A stretch of 64,000 nt of DNA. It comes from JANQQN01 sp964519665. GTDB taxonomy: Bacteria > Myxococcota > Kuafuiibacteriia > Kuafuiibacteriales > Kuafuiibacteriaceae. Location: assembly GCA_964519665.1 (NCBI GenBank), contig CAZFIV010000002.1, positions 148,706 to 212,705 of the forward strand. The letters run 5' to 3'. Shown piece after piece: positions 1 to 8,362 of this stretch (position 1 is the first letter of the stretch; each line of letters opens with the position of its first letter). A program made the translations under genes and the position numbers. The notes under the pieces are model-generated. The model was given only the letters and a program-made list of their open reading frames with translations, made no database searches and was not told the origin of the DNA.

Positions 1-82
1 GAGCCTCGAGCGCTTCGCGCTCGGTCACTTGGTGCAACAGACCTCGCCATTCGAGTTCTTCGAGCAAGTCGATCGAAGCCAT
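1..82 (-). CDS. tyrS: Tyrosine--tRNA ligase, N-terminal fragment (cut by window edge)
   Basis: An ATG at 82-80 on the minus strand opens a frame that runs off the window after 27 residues. It begins MASIDLLEELEWRGLLHQVT, which matches the conserved N-terminus of bacterial tyrosyl-tRNA synthetases (helix with a LxWRGLxxQVT pattern just before the Rossmann fold). The enzyme charges tRNA-Tyr in the cytoplasm. Only this N-terminus is visible; the HIGH-like and KMSKS signatures lie outside. The tandem repeat and assembly gap lie directly upstream, where its promoter would be expected. The call rests on a short stretch, so confidence is moderate. Confidence 0.7.
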   Translation of the reverse strand, partial: MASIDLLEELEWRGLLHQVTEREALEA

Positions 83-140
83 GGACGGGGCGAGTGTCGT
101 GGAACCGGTCTTCCGGGGAAAGAACTTTCGGTCCGGCCTG

Positions 141-363
141 CCGGTTCAGCACGCGGGCCGGTTCAGCACGCGGGCCGGTTCAGCACGCGGGCCGNNNNNN
201 NNNNNNNNNNNNNNNNNNNNNNNNNNNNNNNNNNNNNNNNNNNNNNNNNNNNNNNNNNNNNNNNNNNNNNNNNNNNNNNNNNNNNNNNNNNNNNGCCGGT
301 TCAGCACGCGGGCCGGTTCAGCACGCGGGCCGGTTCAGCACGCGGGCCGATTCAGCACACCCG
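141..363. repeat. 17-bp GC-rich tandem repeat spanning the assembly gap
   Basis: The unit CCGGTTCAGCACGCGGG occurs as three exact copies at 141-191 and three more at 296-346, with a degenerate copy at 347-363. The intervening bases are 100 N, so the true copy number is unknown. The unit is not a multiple of three, and the array lies between the divergent-looking tyrS start and the DUF697 gene stop, so it is probably intergenic rather than coding. Confidence 0.9.
195..294. other. Assembly gap (100 N)
   Basis: Exactly 100 undetermined bases, a conventional scaffold-gap length. Both edges lie inside the same 17-bp repeat, which suggests the array could not be assembled through. Confidence 0.97.
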
Positions 364-385
364 CAGGTTCGACACCGGGAGTGGA

Positions 386-1021
386 TCAGAGCTCGGACAG
401 AATTCGCGCTTTGGTGGCGTCGTATTCGCTCTGCTCGATCAGGCCTTCATCGAGGAGCTTCTTGAGCTTTGCGAGCCGCTCGCTCGGGGTCTCGCGGGCC
501 TCCTCTTTCTGCGCGGCCTCCGCGGCCTTCTTCGCCTCGTCCGACTTCGCCCGCGAGGGGTCGAACGCGCTCTTGGCCTGTTCGGCGGCCTTCTTGTAGA
601 CCCGCTTGATGTCTTCGTCGCTGATCTCGCCGTTCGACTCGAAGTACGCGCGAGCGGCGGCACCGATGGCGAACGTAGAGGCAAACACCAACGGCGCGGC
701 GAGAAGGCTGCCGAACACCGGCAACACGATCTTGGCCGCGGTCGCTGCCAGCCGGCTCCCCACCAGCGAAAGGCCGACCGTCGCGCCGATCTTCAGGACG
801 ATGTCGGTCGCGGATTCCTTGTTGATCGAGTGGCCATAGATGTGAGCCAGCCCGACGACCATGCCGACGTGAACGGGCATCACCGCGACGATCTCGCTGC
901 CCGGGAGCGGAATCAGCGTGAGCGCGGCGGCGGCGTACCCGCACTTTTCGATGAGCTCGACGGCCGCATCGTCGCGTTCATTCAGGGAGTAGCTTCGTTT
1001 GAGTATATCTTGCCAGAACAT
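386..1021 (-). CDS. DUF697 membrane protein with C-terminal SHOCT domain
   Basis: A 211-residue protein. Residues about 20-140 contain two long hydrophobic blocks rich in Gly and Ala (CGYAAAALTLIPLPGSEIVA and a GATVGLSLVGSRLAATAAK region), the pattern of the DUF697 family often found attached to or beside dynamin/Era-like GTPases. A charged Ala/Lys/Glu linker follows, and residues about 178-211 read as a SHOCT domain (ERLAKLKKLLDEGLIEQSEY), a short helical oligomerisation module. No GTPase domain is present here, so the protein is a stand-alone form. Function is not known; a membrane-associated role is inferred. It is transcribed toward the repeat array, and no partner gene is in an operon with it. 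Confidence 0.75.
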   Translation of the reverse strand: MFWQDILKRSYSLNERDDAAVELIEKCGYAAAALTLIPLPGSEIVAVMPVHVGMVVGLAHIYGHSINKESATDIVLKIGATVGLSLVGSRLAATAAKIVLPVFGSLLAAPLVFASTFAIGAAARAYFESNGEISDEDIKRVYKKAAEQAKSAFDPSRAKSDEAKKAAEAAQKEEARETPSERLAKLKKLLDEGLIEQSEYDATKARILSEL

Positions 1022-1196
1022 CGGGACACCGGGCGCGCGGCCGTACCGCGTCAGGCCAGGCGTACCACGTTGGTCCGGTCGCGGATAGCGCAGCTCGAAC
1101 CCAACAGCGACCTATCCTGTGCAGATGAACAGGTCCTGGATCGATGGAGTCTCGGCGCGGTCGCATGTTCAGCGCCAGCTGTGCAAGGATCCAAAC

Positions 1197-1613
1197 ATGA
1201 CTGAAATCACTCATCCTGGAGTCGCCCGCTGGCATCAGATCTTCGAGCTCGATGGCCCCGAAGCCAAGCTCCAGGGGCTCGAACAGCTTCTGCACGATGA
1301 GGTGGTGTTTCACTCCCCGGTGGTTCATCGCCCGATCGAAGGCAAGCTCGCGGCCGCGATGTATCTGCAGGCGGCATCGCGAGTGCTCGTGAATGAGCAC
1401 TGGCGATACGTGCGGGAGATCGTGATGGGCGACCAAGCGTGTCTGGAGTTCATCACCGAGATCGACGGGATCGTGATCAACGGCGTTGATCTCATCACCT
1501 TTCAAGACGGCCAAATCCTGGACTTCAAGGTGATGGTCCGACCCTTCAAGGCGATCGAAAAGCTGTGGGCCATGATGCAGCAGGCGCTTCAAACTGGAGC
1601 GGCTTCCGTCTGA
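1197..1613 (+). CDS. NTF2-like (SnoaL-type) protein
   Basis: A 138-residue protein with the cone-shaped alpha+beta barrel pattern of the NTF2/SnoaL superfamily: N-terminal helix (WHQIFELDGPEAKLQGLEQL), a HDEVVFHSPVVHRP strand, then strands around EIVMGDQACLEFITEIDG and ILDFKVMVRPFKAIEKL. Such proteins are small-molecule binders or isomerase-like enzymes, and the substrate cannot be told from sequence. The ATG at 1197 is chosen because AAGGA lies about eight bases upstream and because the superfamily normally starts just before the WH helix; the frame is open to 1119, giving a possible 26-residue extension. It converges with the NtrC-type regulator with a 9-nt gap. Confidence 0.8.
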   Translation: MTEITHPGVARWHQIFELDGPEAKLQGLEQLLHDEVVFHSPVVHRPIEGKLAAAMYLQAASRVLVNEHWRYVREIVMGDQACLEFITEIDGIVINGVDLITFQDGQILDFKVMVRPFKAIEKLWAMMQQALQTGAASV

Positions 1614-1622
1614 CGGGGTCGT

Positions 1623-2981
1623 CTATCGGAGTCCGTGACGGCGAAGCTTATCGAGCAGGGTGGTGCGGGTGATGCCGAGCCGGCGGGCCGCGGCCGAATG
1701 GTTGTGACCGGTCTCGCTCAGGGCGTCCTCGAGCAACCGACGTTCGAACGCGGCCATTTGGGCCCGGAGGCCGCGGTCCCGGTCCCCGACCCCCGTCCCG
1801 GCCGCCGCGCCGAAGGTCGAAGCCGCCCCCGCGGCGCCATGGGGCTGCCAGTCGTCCGCGTCTACCGCACCGTCCTCCGAGACCGCGAGGAGCCCGGCGA
1901 CCGCGTTGTCGAGCTCACGGACGTTCCCCGGCCATCCGTAGGCTTCGAATCGCTCGTGCAGTCGATCGGGGAACGGGACGTCGGCGAGACCGAAGCGTCG
2001 GGCGTGCCGGCGCCGAAGCGCTTCCGCGAGCGGACGGATGTCTTCGGTCCGGTCTCTCAGCGGCGGCACCACCACCTCGACGACCGCGAGACGAAAGAAG
2101 AGATCCTCGCGAAAGTCGCCTTGCCGCACCCGGCGACGAAGGTCCCGATGGGTGCAAGAGACGACCCGGACGTCGACGGGGATCACCGCCGCGGCCCCGA
2201 CCGGCTGAATCTCACCCGACTGCAAGGCTCGAAGAAGTTTCGGTTGAACGGTCGGATGTAGCTCGCCGACCTCGTCGAGGACCAGGGTGCCGCGGTCGGC
2301 GCGCGCGAAATAACCCGGACGGTCGCGGTCGGCGCCGGTGAACGCCCCCCGGACAGCTCCGAACAGCTCTGCCTCGGCCAGGGTGGTGGGCACCGCCGAG
2401 CAGTTGAAGGTGATGCGGGGTTGCGCGGCTCGAGGCCCGTACGCGTGCAGCAGCTCCGCGACCAGCTCCTTGCCGGTGCCGGTTTCGCCGGTCACCAACA
2501 CGGGGATCGGCCGCTTCGCGAGGCGAGCGACGCGGTCGATCAGCTGTCGAAATGCGGGGCTCCGCCCGATGACGGGGCGCCCCAGCATGGCCTCGGCGCT
2601 GCGGTCGCGGGCGCCGAGCCGAAGCTCACGGACCTCGGCGGCCCGCCGCACCGCGACCTCGACCGCCTCGATATCGAAGGGCTTTACGAGATAGTCGAAG
2701 GCTCCGGCTCGGATCGCCTCGACCGCGACCCGCTCCGAGCCCCGCGCGGTCAGCATGATCACCGGCCGATCGCGGTCTGCGGCCACCAGCTCGCGCACCA
2801 CGGTCAACCCGTCCCGACGAGGCATCACCAGGTCGGTGATCACGACATCCGCGGCCGCCGCGACCCGCACCCCTTCGTCTCCGTCGTCGGCCTCGTCGAC
2901 TTGATGCCCCGCCGCTTCGAGGATCGCCCGCAGCGCGAGGCGAAGGGCGGATTCGTCGTCGACGATCAGGACGCGGGCCAT
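1623..2981 (-). CDS. Sigma-54-dependent response regulator (NtrC family)
   Basis: A 452-residue protein with three domains in order. The receiver (about 1-115) has the acidic pair in VDDESA, phospho-acceptor Asp in VVITDLVMPRRDG and Lys in DYLVKPF. The AAA+ domain (about 140-370) has Walker A GETGTGKE, the sigma-54 contact loop GAFTGA, Walker B GTLVLDEVGEL and an arginine-finger region. The C-terminal Fis-type HTH is SAAARRLGITRTTLLDKLRRH. It activates sigma-54 promoters on phosphorylation. The ATG at 2981 overlaps the 3' end of the sensor kinase gene by 16 nt, so the two are co-transcribed and this regulator is its partner. The frame stays open far upstream, but that is only the antisense-like reading of the kinase gene. 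Confidence 0.95.
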   Translation of the reverse strand: MARVLIVDDESALRLALRAILEAAGHQVDEADDGDEGVRVAAAADVVITDLVMPRRDGLTVVRELVAADRDRPVIMLTARGSERVAVEAIRAGAFDYLVKPFDIEAVEVAVRRAAEVRELRLGARDRSAEAMLGRPVIGRSPAFRQLIDRVARLAKRPIPVLVTGETGTGKELVAELLHAYGPRAAQPRITFNCSAVPTTLAEAELFGAVRGAFTGADRDRPGYFARADRGTLVLDEVGELHPTVQPKLLRALQSGEIQPVGAAAVIPVDVRVVSCTHRDLRRRVRQGDFREDLFFRLAVVEVVVPPLRDRTEDIRPLAEALRRRHARRFGLADVPFPDRLHERFEAYGWPGNVRELDNAVAGLLAVSEDGAVDADDWQPHGAAGAASTFGAAAGTGVGDRDRGLRAQMAAFERRLLEDALSETGHNHSAAARRLGITRTTLLDKLRRHGLR

Positions 2982-4378
2982 CGGTCCTCCTCGCCGCCCG
3001 CACCTCCCCCTGGGTATCGGAGCACGCTCAGGCGGGCGGTGGTTCCGCGGCCGGGTTCGGTGTCGTAGGTGAGGTCGCCGCCATGCTGTCGAGCGACGGT
3101 GCGAGCGAGCACCACTCCGAGGCCCGTGCCTCCATCGCGGGTCGTGAAGTAGGGCGTTCCGAGTCGGCCCAACGTGGCGGCGTCCATCCCGGGGCCCCGG
3201 TCTTCGACCTCGAAACGCACCCGCCCCGGCTCGAGGGCGACCGTCAGCCGGATGGCCGCACCTCGGGGTGACGCGTCGAGGGCGTTGCTCAGGAGGTTGC
3301 TGAGGGCGTCCGTCAGGCGGGCCGGATCGAGGAGCGCCTCGCCGTCGTCGGCCCGAACGTCGAGTTCGACGCCCTGCTGGTGAGCGCGTCCGGCCAGCGC
3401 TTGGGCGACGTGGGTGGCCAGACTTCGGGGCGCCACCCGCTGCCATCGGAGGTCGTCGAGGGGCCGAGCGAACGACAGATAAGCATCGAGGGTCGCGGCC
3501 ATCCGATCGAGCTCCCGCAGGATGACCGGGTCGTGGGGGTCCTCCGGGCGCTGTCGCGCGTTCAGCTGGGTCAGGGCTTTGACAGCGGCCAGAGGGTTCT
3601 TCAGCTCGTGGGCGACCTTCGCTCCGACCGCCTCCAGGTCGTTGAGACGGGACGACGCTTCTTCGAGCGCCCGGCGTCGCAAGTGGTCGAGGTCGGCCGC
3701 GGTCGCGGCGTGGGCGGTGGTCAGGGCCGCGACGCCGAACCAGAGCAACACCGCCGCCAACGCGACCGCCGACAGCGCGATGAAGTCTGCGGCCGGCCGG
3801 GGAATGGCCGGCCACGCATCGACCGCACCCCATCCAGCGAGTACGACCAGCCATCCGGCGAGATACACCAACACTCGCAGGCCGACCGGCCGCGCGCCGA
3901 AGGCCGCGAACGCGATGCCGACGGGCGCCAACAGCATCGGCAGGAGCGGGCTGCGGCTGGCCCCGGTGAGCCCCGAGGCGATGCCGAGGCCGGTAACGGT
4001 GATCACCAACGACCACCCGAGCCGGCGGGGGCTCACGTAGGCGACCCTCCCGGCTCGGGCGAGGCCGACCGCCTCCGTAATGAAGAAGGCAAGCATCGAG
4101 ACTTGCACGACGGCGACGAGCATCACTCGGGTGAGCGGCGCGCCGCTGGTGGCGAGGGCGGCCATCGTCGCCGCCGCCGGTCCGACCACGACCCACGGCC
4201 GCACCCGGAGGAAAGTAGCGCCGACCACGCCGACCTGCGCCAGCTGCACGGGGGTGTCGGAACCCGAGACAGGGGTGTCGGCCGGCTGAACGGTTCCCGG
4301 CGCTGGGGCCGCCGGTTCAGACGATTCGGCGTGAGGGAACGACCCTTGCTTATTGAAAGCGGGAGATGAGCTCGACAC
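2966..4378 (-). CDS. Membrane sensor histidine kinase, partner of the NtrC-type regulator
   Basis: A 470-residue protein. Residues about 60-220 hold five or six hydrophobic segments and no obvious periplasmic loop, so it probably senses within or at the membrane. The kinase core follows: H-box VAHELKNPLAAVK, N-box DALSNLLSNALDAS, G1 box DRGPGMD, F box TPYFTTR and G2 box GGTGLGV. The H-box type is that of NtrB/ZraS-like partners of sigma-54 activators, in agreement with the overlapping downstream gene. The start is a GTG at 4378; its first 13 nt overlap head-to-head with the first codons of the divergent membrane protein gene. A later start before the first membrane segment would also keep all domains. 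Confidence 0.93.
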   Translation of the reverse strand: MSSSSPAFNKQGSFPHAESSEPAAPAPGTVQPADTPVSGSDTPVQLAQVGVVGATFLRVRPWVVVGPAAATMAALATSGAPLTRVMLVAVVQVSMLAFFITEAVGLARAGRVAYVSPRRLGWSLVITVTGLGIASGLTGASRSPLLPMLLAPVGIAFAAFGARPVGLRVLVYLAGWLVVLAGWGAVDAWPAIPRPAADFIALSAVALAAVLLWFGVAALTTAHAATAADLDHLRRRALEEASSRLNDLEAVGAKVAHELKNPLAAVKALTQLNARQRPEDPHDPVILRELDRMAATLDAYLSFARPLDDLRWQRVAPRSLATHVAQALAGRAHQQGVELDVRADDGEALLDPARLTDALSNLLSNALDASPRGAAIRLTVALEPGRVRFEVEDRGPGMDAATLGRLGTPYFTTRDGGTGLGVVLARTVARQHGGDLTYDTEPGRGTTARLSVLRYPGGGAGGEEDRWPAS

Positions 4379-4998
4379 CGACCAACACTGTGCCTCACAA
4401 ACCCACGCCGCGTCTTCGGATGACGCTCGTTATCTGGTTGACCGCGGCCGTCGTCTTCGCGGCCGCGGATGTCATGCCCCACCTGCCGCCGGTGGCGATC
4501 CCGGCCATGATTTGGGGACTGGTCATCACCGCCGCGGTGGCGGTCATCTCGTGGCCATCCTTGCGCGCGGAGCTGAGGGCCACGAACATCGCATGGCCGG
4601 TCGCCTTGCATATTTTGCGGGCTCCGATCGGGGCCGCCTTCATCGTCCTCGGTCAATGGGGCGAGGTCGACCCGACCTTCGTTCGCGTGGCGGGCGTTGG
4701 AGACATCGTAGCGGGTCTCGGAGCGCTCGGGACGGCGGTGGCGGTCGCTCGGTTCCCCGCGCGTAGGAGCGTTCGATGGCTGCTGGCGGCCTGGAACCTG
4801 CTCGCCCTCGCCGACATCATCGCGGTGTTCATCACCGCGCAGGGGGTTTTGTTCTGGGGAGGTGGTCTTCAGGCGATGAGGGGCTTCTTCCGGTTTCCGC
4901 TTCCGATGCTCCCGAGCTTCCTGGTGCCGATGATCCTGCTGACCCACGCCTGGATCTTCATCTGGCTCGGGCGCGAAAAGCGCTCAGCGCTGCGCTAG
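4366..4998 (+). CDS. Polytopic membrane protein of unknown function
   Basis: A 210-residue protein with about six hydrophobic segments (for example TLVIWLTAAVVFAAADVM, AMIWGLVITAAVAVISW, FLVPMILLTHAWIFIWLG) and a short basic C-terminus. I do not recognise a family with certainty. The start ATG at 4366 has GGGAG just upstream, but an in-frame ATG at 4420 immediately before the first membrane segment is an alternative. The 5' end overlaps the histidine kinase start in opposite orientation by 13 nt, and its 3' end overlaps the FAD-oxidoreductase gene by 15 nt in convergent orientation. Confidence 0.75.
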   Translation: MSSTPTNTVPHKPTPRLRMTLVIWLTAAVVFAAADVMPHLPPVAIPAMIWGLVITAAVAVISWPSLRAELRATNIAWPVALHILRAPIGAAFIVLGQWGEVDPTFVRVAGVGDIVAGLGALGTAVAVARFPARRSVRWLLAAWNLLALADIIAVFITAQGVLFWGGGLQAMRGFFRFPLPMLPSFLVPMILLTHAWIFIWLGREKRSALR

Positions 4999-6453
4999 GC
5001 CGCGCTTGGGTTTGGTTCCCCTCAGGAGGGCTTCGCAGGCGTCGGCCGCTTGAAGCGCCGAAAAGTACTCACCTTCGACGCCCAGGCCGGGCAACACCGT
5101 TGGGCCGGCGATGAAGATATTCTTGAAGCTGGTTCGGCACGGAAGGCCGGTGATGCCGGTGTCGGGGTCGAGGTCGGGTTCGTACAGGGGGTGGCTGAGC
5201 ACCGGGCGAGTACTGCGAGCGGCGCCGCGACCGGACAGGGGCCGGATCTCGGGGTGGCCGTCCTGCAGAAACGGGACGACCCGCTCGACCCGGGCCTTCA
5301 TCATGATCTCGAGGGCGTCGAGGCCCTGGGACTGCGCCCGCGCGGTGGTGATCGGGTGGGCAACGACCAGCTGGGTGCGTCCCGGTCGCTGACCGGGGCG
5401 CCGGGTCAGCCAGATGGGCCGGTCGGCGGCGTCGGGCTCGGCGCGGGTCGGATCTTTGCGGCCATTGAGCAACAGCACGTGCCGGCCCATGCCCGGGGGA
5501 ATGGCCGCGTCGTCGAGCTCGATGCCCAACACGTAGTGACTCGCCCTCGGCCGCGCGGTCTGGAGGGTCTCCGACAGGTCTTTTCGCCGCTTTTGGTGGG
5601 GCAGGGCGCTCAGGCCGGACAGCTCGGCGGTCGCGTCGATCATCGCGTCGGCGGTGATGGTTTCGGTCTGGCCCGCCACGCGCAACTGGACCTGCCGGCC
5701 CTGGGGGTCGGCCATCTCGAGAGCGCCGGTCTGAATTTCGAAGGCTCGCCGCTGAGCGAGCGAGACGAACAGGCCTCGATGGCTGCGGTCACCGCGAAGG
5801 CTCCTCAGCCCCGCCAGGAAGCGGGCCAGCGGACGGGCGAACCGAGCCAGGGTCGCGGTCTCGAGGGTGCGATCTTCGATGTGGGTCAAGAAGGGCAAAG
5901 GGGCCGAGAACATCTCGACGAGCAGCGGGTCGGCATCCGAAAACAGATCGCTTTCGCCCACCGTTTGGCCGATGCCTTCGAACCGCTTGGCGTGCGAGCG
6001 CGCGCTCCGCCGGTTGAAGTACCCGGAAGCAGGGAGCTCCTTGGCGCTGTCGAGAAACGCGCCCACCTCTTCGTCGGCCGCCTGCAGCCGTTCGAAGAAT
6101 CCGTCGAGTCCCCGCGCGTTTCGCCCCAACACCCGGCGCAGCTCATCGAGCCGAAGGCGCGGATCGTCGGCGAGGTCGAGCCGTTCGTCGGGCCACACCA
6201 CCTGCACGATCGGCTCGACGGGGCCACTTCGGTTGCGCAGCTCTTCCAACAGGCCCAGCTCGCGATGCACCAACTGCATCACCGCCGACCCGCCGTCGGC
6301 GGGCACGCTGTCGACGAGATTGTACGCATCCTCGGACGCCAGCTCACCTTCATCGATGAGCAGACCCCGAATCCCGCGTTTGGCGAGAAGCGCCGCGGTG
6401 ACCACCGCTGAGACACGGCCTCCGACGACCACGGCTTCGTAATGTCGCGTCAC
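4984..6453 (-). CDS. FAD-dependent oxidoreductase-like protein
   Basis: A 489-residue protein starting at a GTG (6453) with YEAVVVGGRVSAVVTAALLA, a Rossmann-type dinucleotide fold followed by the acidic strand end GLLIDEGE. The C-terminus reads GLPCRTSFKNIFIAGPTVLP, like the last FAD-contacting segment of phytoene desaturase and amine oxidase relatives. The glycine motif is degenerate (GGRVSA instead of GxGxxG), so FAD binding may be altered. The frame extends upstream to 6681, but that part lies inside purN, so the GTG 46 nt after the purN stop is preferred. The tail overlaps the convergent membrane protein gene by 15 nt. Substrate unknown; linkage to purine genes may be only positional. Confidence 0.75.
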   Translation of the reverse strand: MTRHYEAVVVGGRVSAVVTAALLAKRGIRGLLIDEGELASEDAYNLVDSVPADGGSAVMQLVHRELGLLEELRNRSGPVEPIVQVVWPDERLDLADDPRLRLDELRRVLGRNARGLDGFFERLQAADEEVGAFLDSAKELPASGYFNRRSARSHAKRFEGIGQTVGESDLFSDADPLLVEMFSAPLPFLTHIEDRTLETATLARFARPLARFLAGLRSLRGDRSHRGLFVSLAQRRAFEIQTGALEMADPQGRQVQLRVAGQTETITADAMIDATAELSGLSALPHQKRRKDLSETLQTARPRASHYVLGIELDDAAIPPGMGRHVLLLNGRKDPTRAEPDAADRPIWLTRRPGQRPGRTQLVVAHPITTARAQSQGLDALEIMMKARVERVVPFLQDGHPEIRPLSGRGAARSTRPVLSHPLYEPDLDPDTGITGLPCRTSFKNIFIAGPTVLPGLGVEGEYFSALQAADACEALLRGTKPKRGLAQR

Positions 6454-6499
6454 TGAGCGAACCTCGGGCGGCGCGCCGCCTGCGCCCTGGATAGTTCGG

Positions 6500-7153
6500 T
6501 CAAGAAGTGAACTCCGAAAGGGCCGGGCTTGCCAAAACCGCCGAAAGGTCCGTGGAACCGACCAGATAGGGTCGGTCGCCGTCGGTTCGTAGGCGACCGT
6601 CGGCGATCGCCCGCACCACCTGGGGAAGAAGTCGATGTTCGGCCGCGAGAATTCGGCGCTGAAGGTCGACCAGACGGTCATCGGGCAACACCGGGACCGC
6701 GGCCTGGGCCAGAATCGGACCGGTGTCGACGCCCGCGTCGACCAGATGCACGGTGCATCCGCTCACCCGGACGCCGGCCTCCAACGCTTGTCGCTGCGCT
6801 TCGAGGCCCCCGAACGCGGGCAACAACGACGGATGAATGTTGATGACCCGCTGCGGAAAGGCGTCGAGCACGACCGACGTCACCAGCCGCATGAAGCCGG
6901 CGAGTACGACGAGCTCGACCCGGGCCGCGTGCAAGGCGCTGACCACGGCGGCGTCGAACGTCTCCCGGGTCTCGTAGTCTCGGTGGCGGATGAGCTCCGT
7001 CGCCACGCCCGCCGTCTGAGCCCGATCGAGTGCTCTGGCGCCTGCGACGTTGCACACCACGAGGACGACCTCCGCCGGCGACAGTTCGGCGTCGAGGAGG
7101 GCCTGCAGGTTGGTTCCGGACCCCGATGCCAAGACGCCGACGCGAACCGTCAT
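6500..7153 (-). CDS. purN: Phosphoribosylglycinamide formyltransferase (GART)
   Basis: A 217-residue protein of normal family length. It transfers the formyl group from 10-formyl-tetrahydrofolate to GAR in step 3 of purine synthesis. Visible motifs: N-terminal nucleotide-binding loop VGVLASGSGTNLQAL, folate-site LVVLAGFMRLV, the catalytic INIHPSLLPAF segment with Asn and His, and CTVHLVDAGVDTGPIL with the conserved catalytic Asp. Its ATG overlaps the purM stop by 4 nt, so purM-purN are translationally coupled. Confidence 0.97.
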   Translation of the reverse strand: MTVRVGVLASGSGTNLQALLDAELSPAEVVLVVCNVAGARALDRAQTAGVATELIRHRDYETRETFDAAVVSALHAARVELVVLAGFMRLVTSVVLDAFPQRVINIHPSLLPAFGGLEAQRQALEAGVRVSGCTVHLVDAGVDTGPILAQAAVPVLPDDRLVDLQRRILAAEHRLLPQVVRAIADGRLRTDGDRPYLVGSTDLSAVLASPALSEFTS

Positions 7154-8280
7154 CGACCGTCCTCCGGTCGGTCGGTGCCCGGTGCCGTCAGCCCGAGCAG
7201 CTCGACCTGGGGTTCATCGCCGACCCGAAGCCGAACCTCGCCGATGACCGTCGCGTGCTCTCCGACTTCGGCGACGGCTTCGAGGGCAGCATCGACCTCG
7301 TTCGGTTGCACCACGACGGCGAGACCGATACCCATGTTGAAGGTCCGAAACATCTCGTCGTCGGCCACCGCCCCGAGCTTTCGGATATGACCGAAGATCG
7401 CGGGCTCGGTCCATCGACCGCGGTGCACGACCGCGGTCACTGACTCAGGAAGGACGCGGGGCAGATTGCCCACGATGCCCCCTCCGGTGATGTGAGCCAT
7501 CGCTTTGACCCGAACCCGGGTCAACATGGACTGCACCGGTGCCGTGTAGAGCGCCGTGGGGATCAGCAGCTCCGATCCTAGATCGTGGTTCAGCCCGTCG
7601 AGTCGTGCGTCGAGCGACAGCGCCGCGTGCTTGAGCAGAACCTTGCGAGCGAGGGAGAAACCGTTGGCGTGAAGGCCGTGGCTGGCGACCCCGATGACCG
7701 TGTCGCCGCTCGTGACGTCCGTTCCGTCGACCAGCCGGGGCCGATCGACCAGCCCCACCGCGAAACCGGCCAGGTCGTATTCTCCGTCTGCGTACATCCC
7801 GGGGAGCTCGGCGGTTTCACCCCCCACGAGGCTGCATCGACCCCGGCGGCAACCTTCGGCGATCCCGCGAATGACGGCTTCGCCGACCCCGATCTCGAGC
7901 TTTCCGGACGCGAAGTAGTCCAGGAAGAACAGCGGCGTGGCGCCGGTGGTCACGATGTCGTTGATGCACATCGCGGCCAGGTCGATGCCCACCGTGTCGT
8001 GACGCCCCGACAAGAACGCCACCTTGAGCTTGGTGCCCACCCCGTCGGTCCCCGACACCAGCAAAGGGTCTTCCATACCGCCAGCCGCTTCGAACAGCGG
8101 CTTCAGCGCGAACAGCGACGCAAAGCCTCCGATGTCACTCACCACCCCCGGCCCGAAGGTTTGGGCGGCGAGCCCTTTGATCCGGCGGACGAGCTCATCC
8201 CCCTTGTCGATGTCGACCCCGGCGTCTCGATATGTCAGCGGCACGTAAGGGTGAAAGCTCGGACGCGAGGCACCGGTCAA
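7150..8280 (-). CDS. purM: Phosphoribosylformylglycinamidine cyclo-ligase (AIR synthetase)
   Basis: A 376-residue protein that closes the imidazole ring (FGAM to AIR, ATP-dependent) in step 5 of purine synthesis. Conserved features: LTYRDAGVDIDKGDELV near the N-terminus, the ATP-site SGTDGVGTKLKVA, GIDLAAMCINDIVTTGA, SLVGGETAELPGMY and, near the C-terminus, AHITGGGIVGNLPRVLP. Length is slightly above the roughly 345 residues of E. coli PurM. It is first in the purM-purN unit; the 82-bp divergent space up to the Ser/Thr kinase start at 8363 should carry both promoters. Confidence 0.97.
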   Translation of the reverse strand: MTGASRPSFHPYVPLTYRDAGVDIDKGDELVRRIKGLAAQTFGPGVVSDIGGFASLFALKPLFEAAGGMEDPLLVSGTDGVGTKLKVAFLSGRHDTVGIDLAAMCINDIVTTGATPLFFLDYFASGKLEIGVGEAVIRGIAEGCRRGRCSLVGGETAELPGMYADGEYDLAGFAVGLVDRPRLVDGTDVTSGDTVIGVASHGLHANGFSLARKVLLKHAALSLDARLDGLNHDLGSELLIPTALYTAPVQSMLTRVRVKAMAHITGGGIVGNLPRVLPESVTAVVHRGRWTEPAIFGHIRKLGAVADDEMFRTFNMGIGLAVVVQPNEVDAALEAVAEVGEHATVIGEVRLRVGDEPQVELLGLTAPGTDRPEDGR

Positions 8281-8362
8281 GCGCGCCTCCGTCCGGCCCT
8301 GCGTGATCGTGCTCGCCCCGGTGAGTTCCTCTCGCCTACGACTGTGCTACGGTCGGGCCACC

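Noticed and set aside
141..363. CRISPR array
   Set aside because: The 17-bp units are directly adjacent with no spacers, and no cas gene is present.
29..1204. Long plus-strand frame running through the N gap
   Set aside because: It is open only because of the GC-rich 17-bp repeat and the 100 N, and it runs antisense to the well-supported DUF697 gene.
2966..4196. Upstream extension of the NtrC-type regulator (857-residue reading)
   Set aside because: The extension is Arg-rich and is another frame of the histidine kinase gene. The receiver domain starts properly at ATG 2981.
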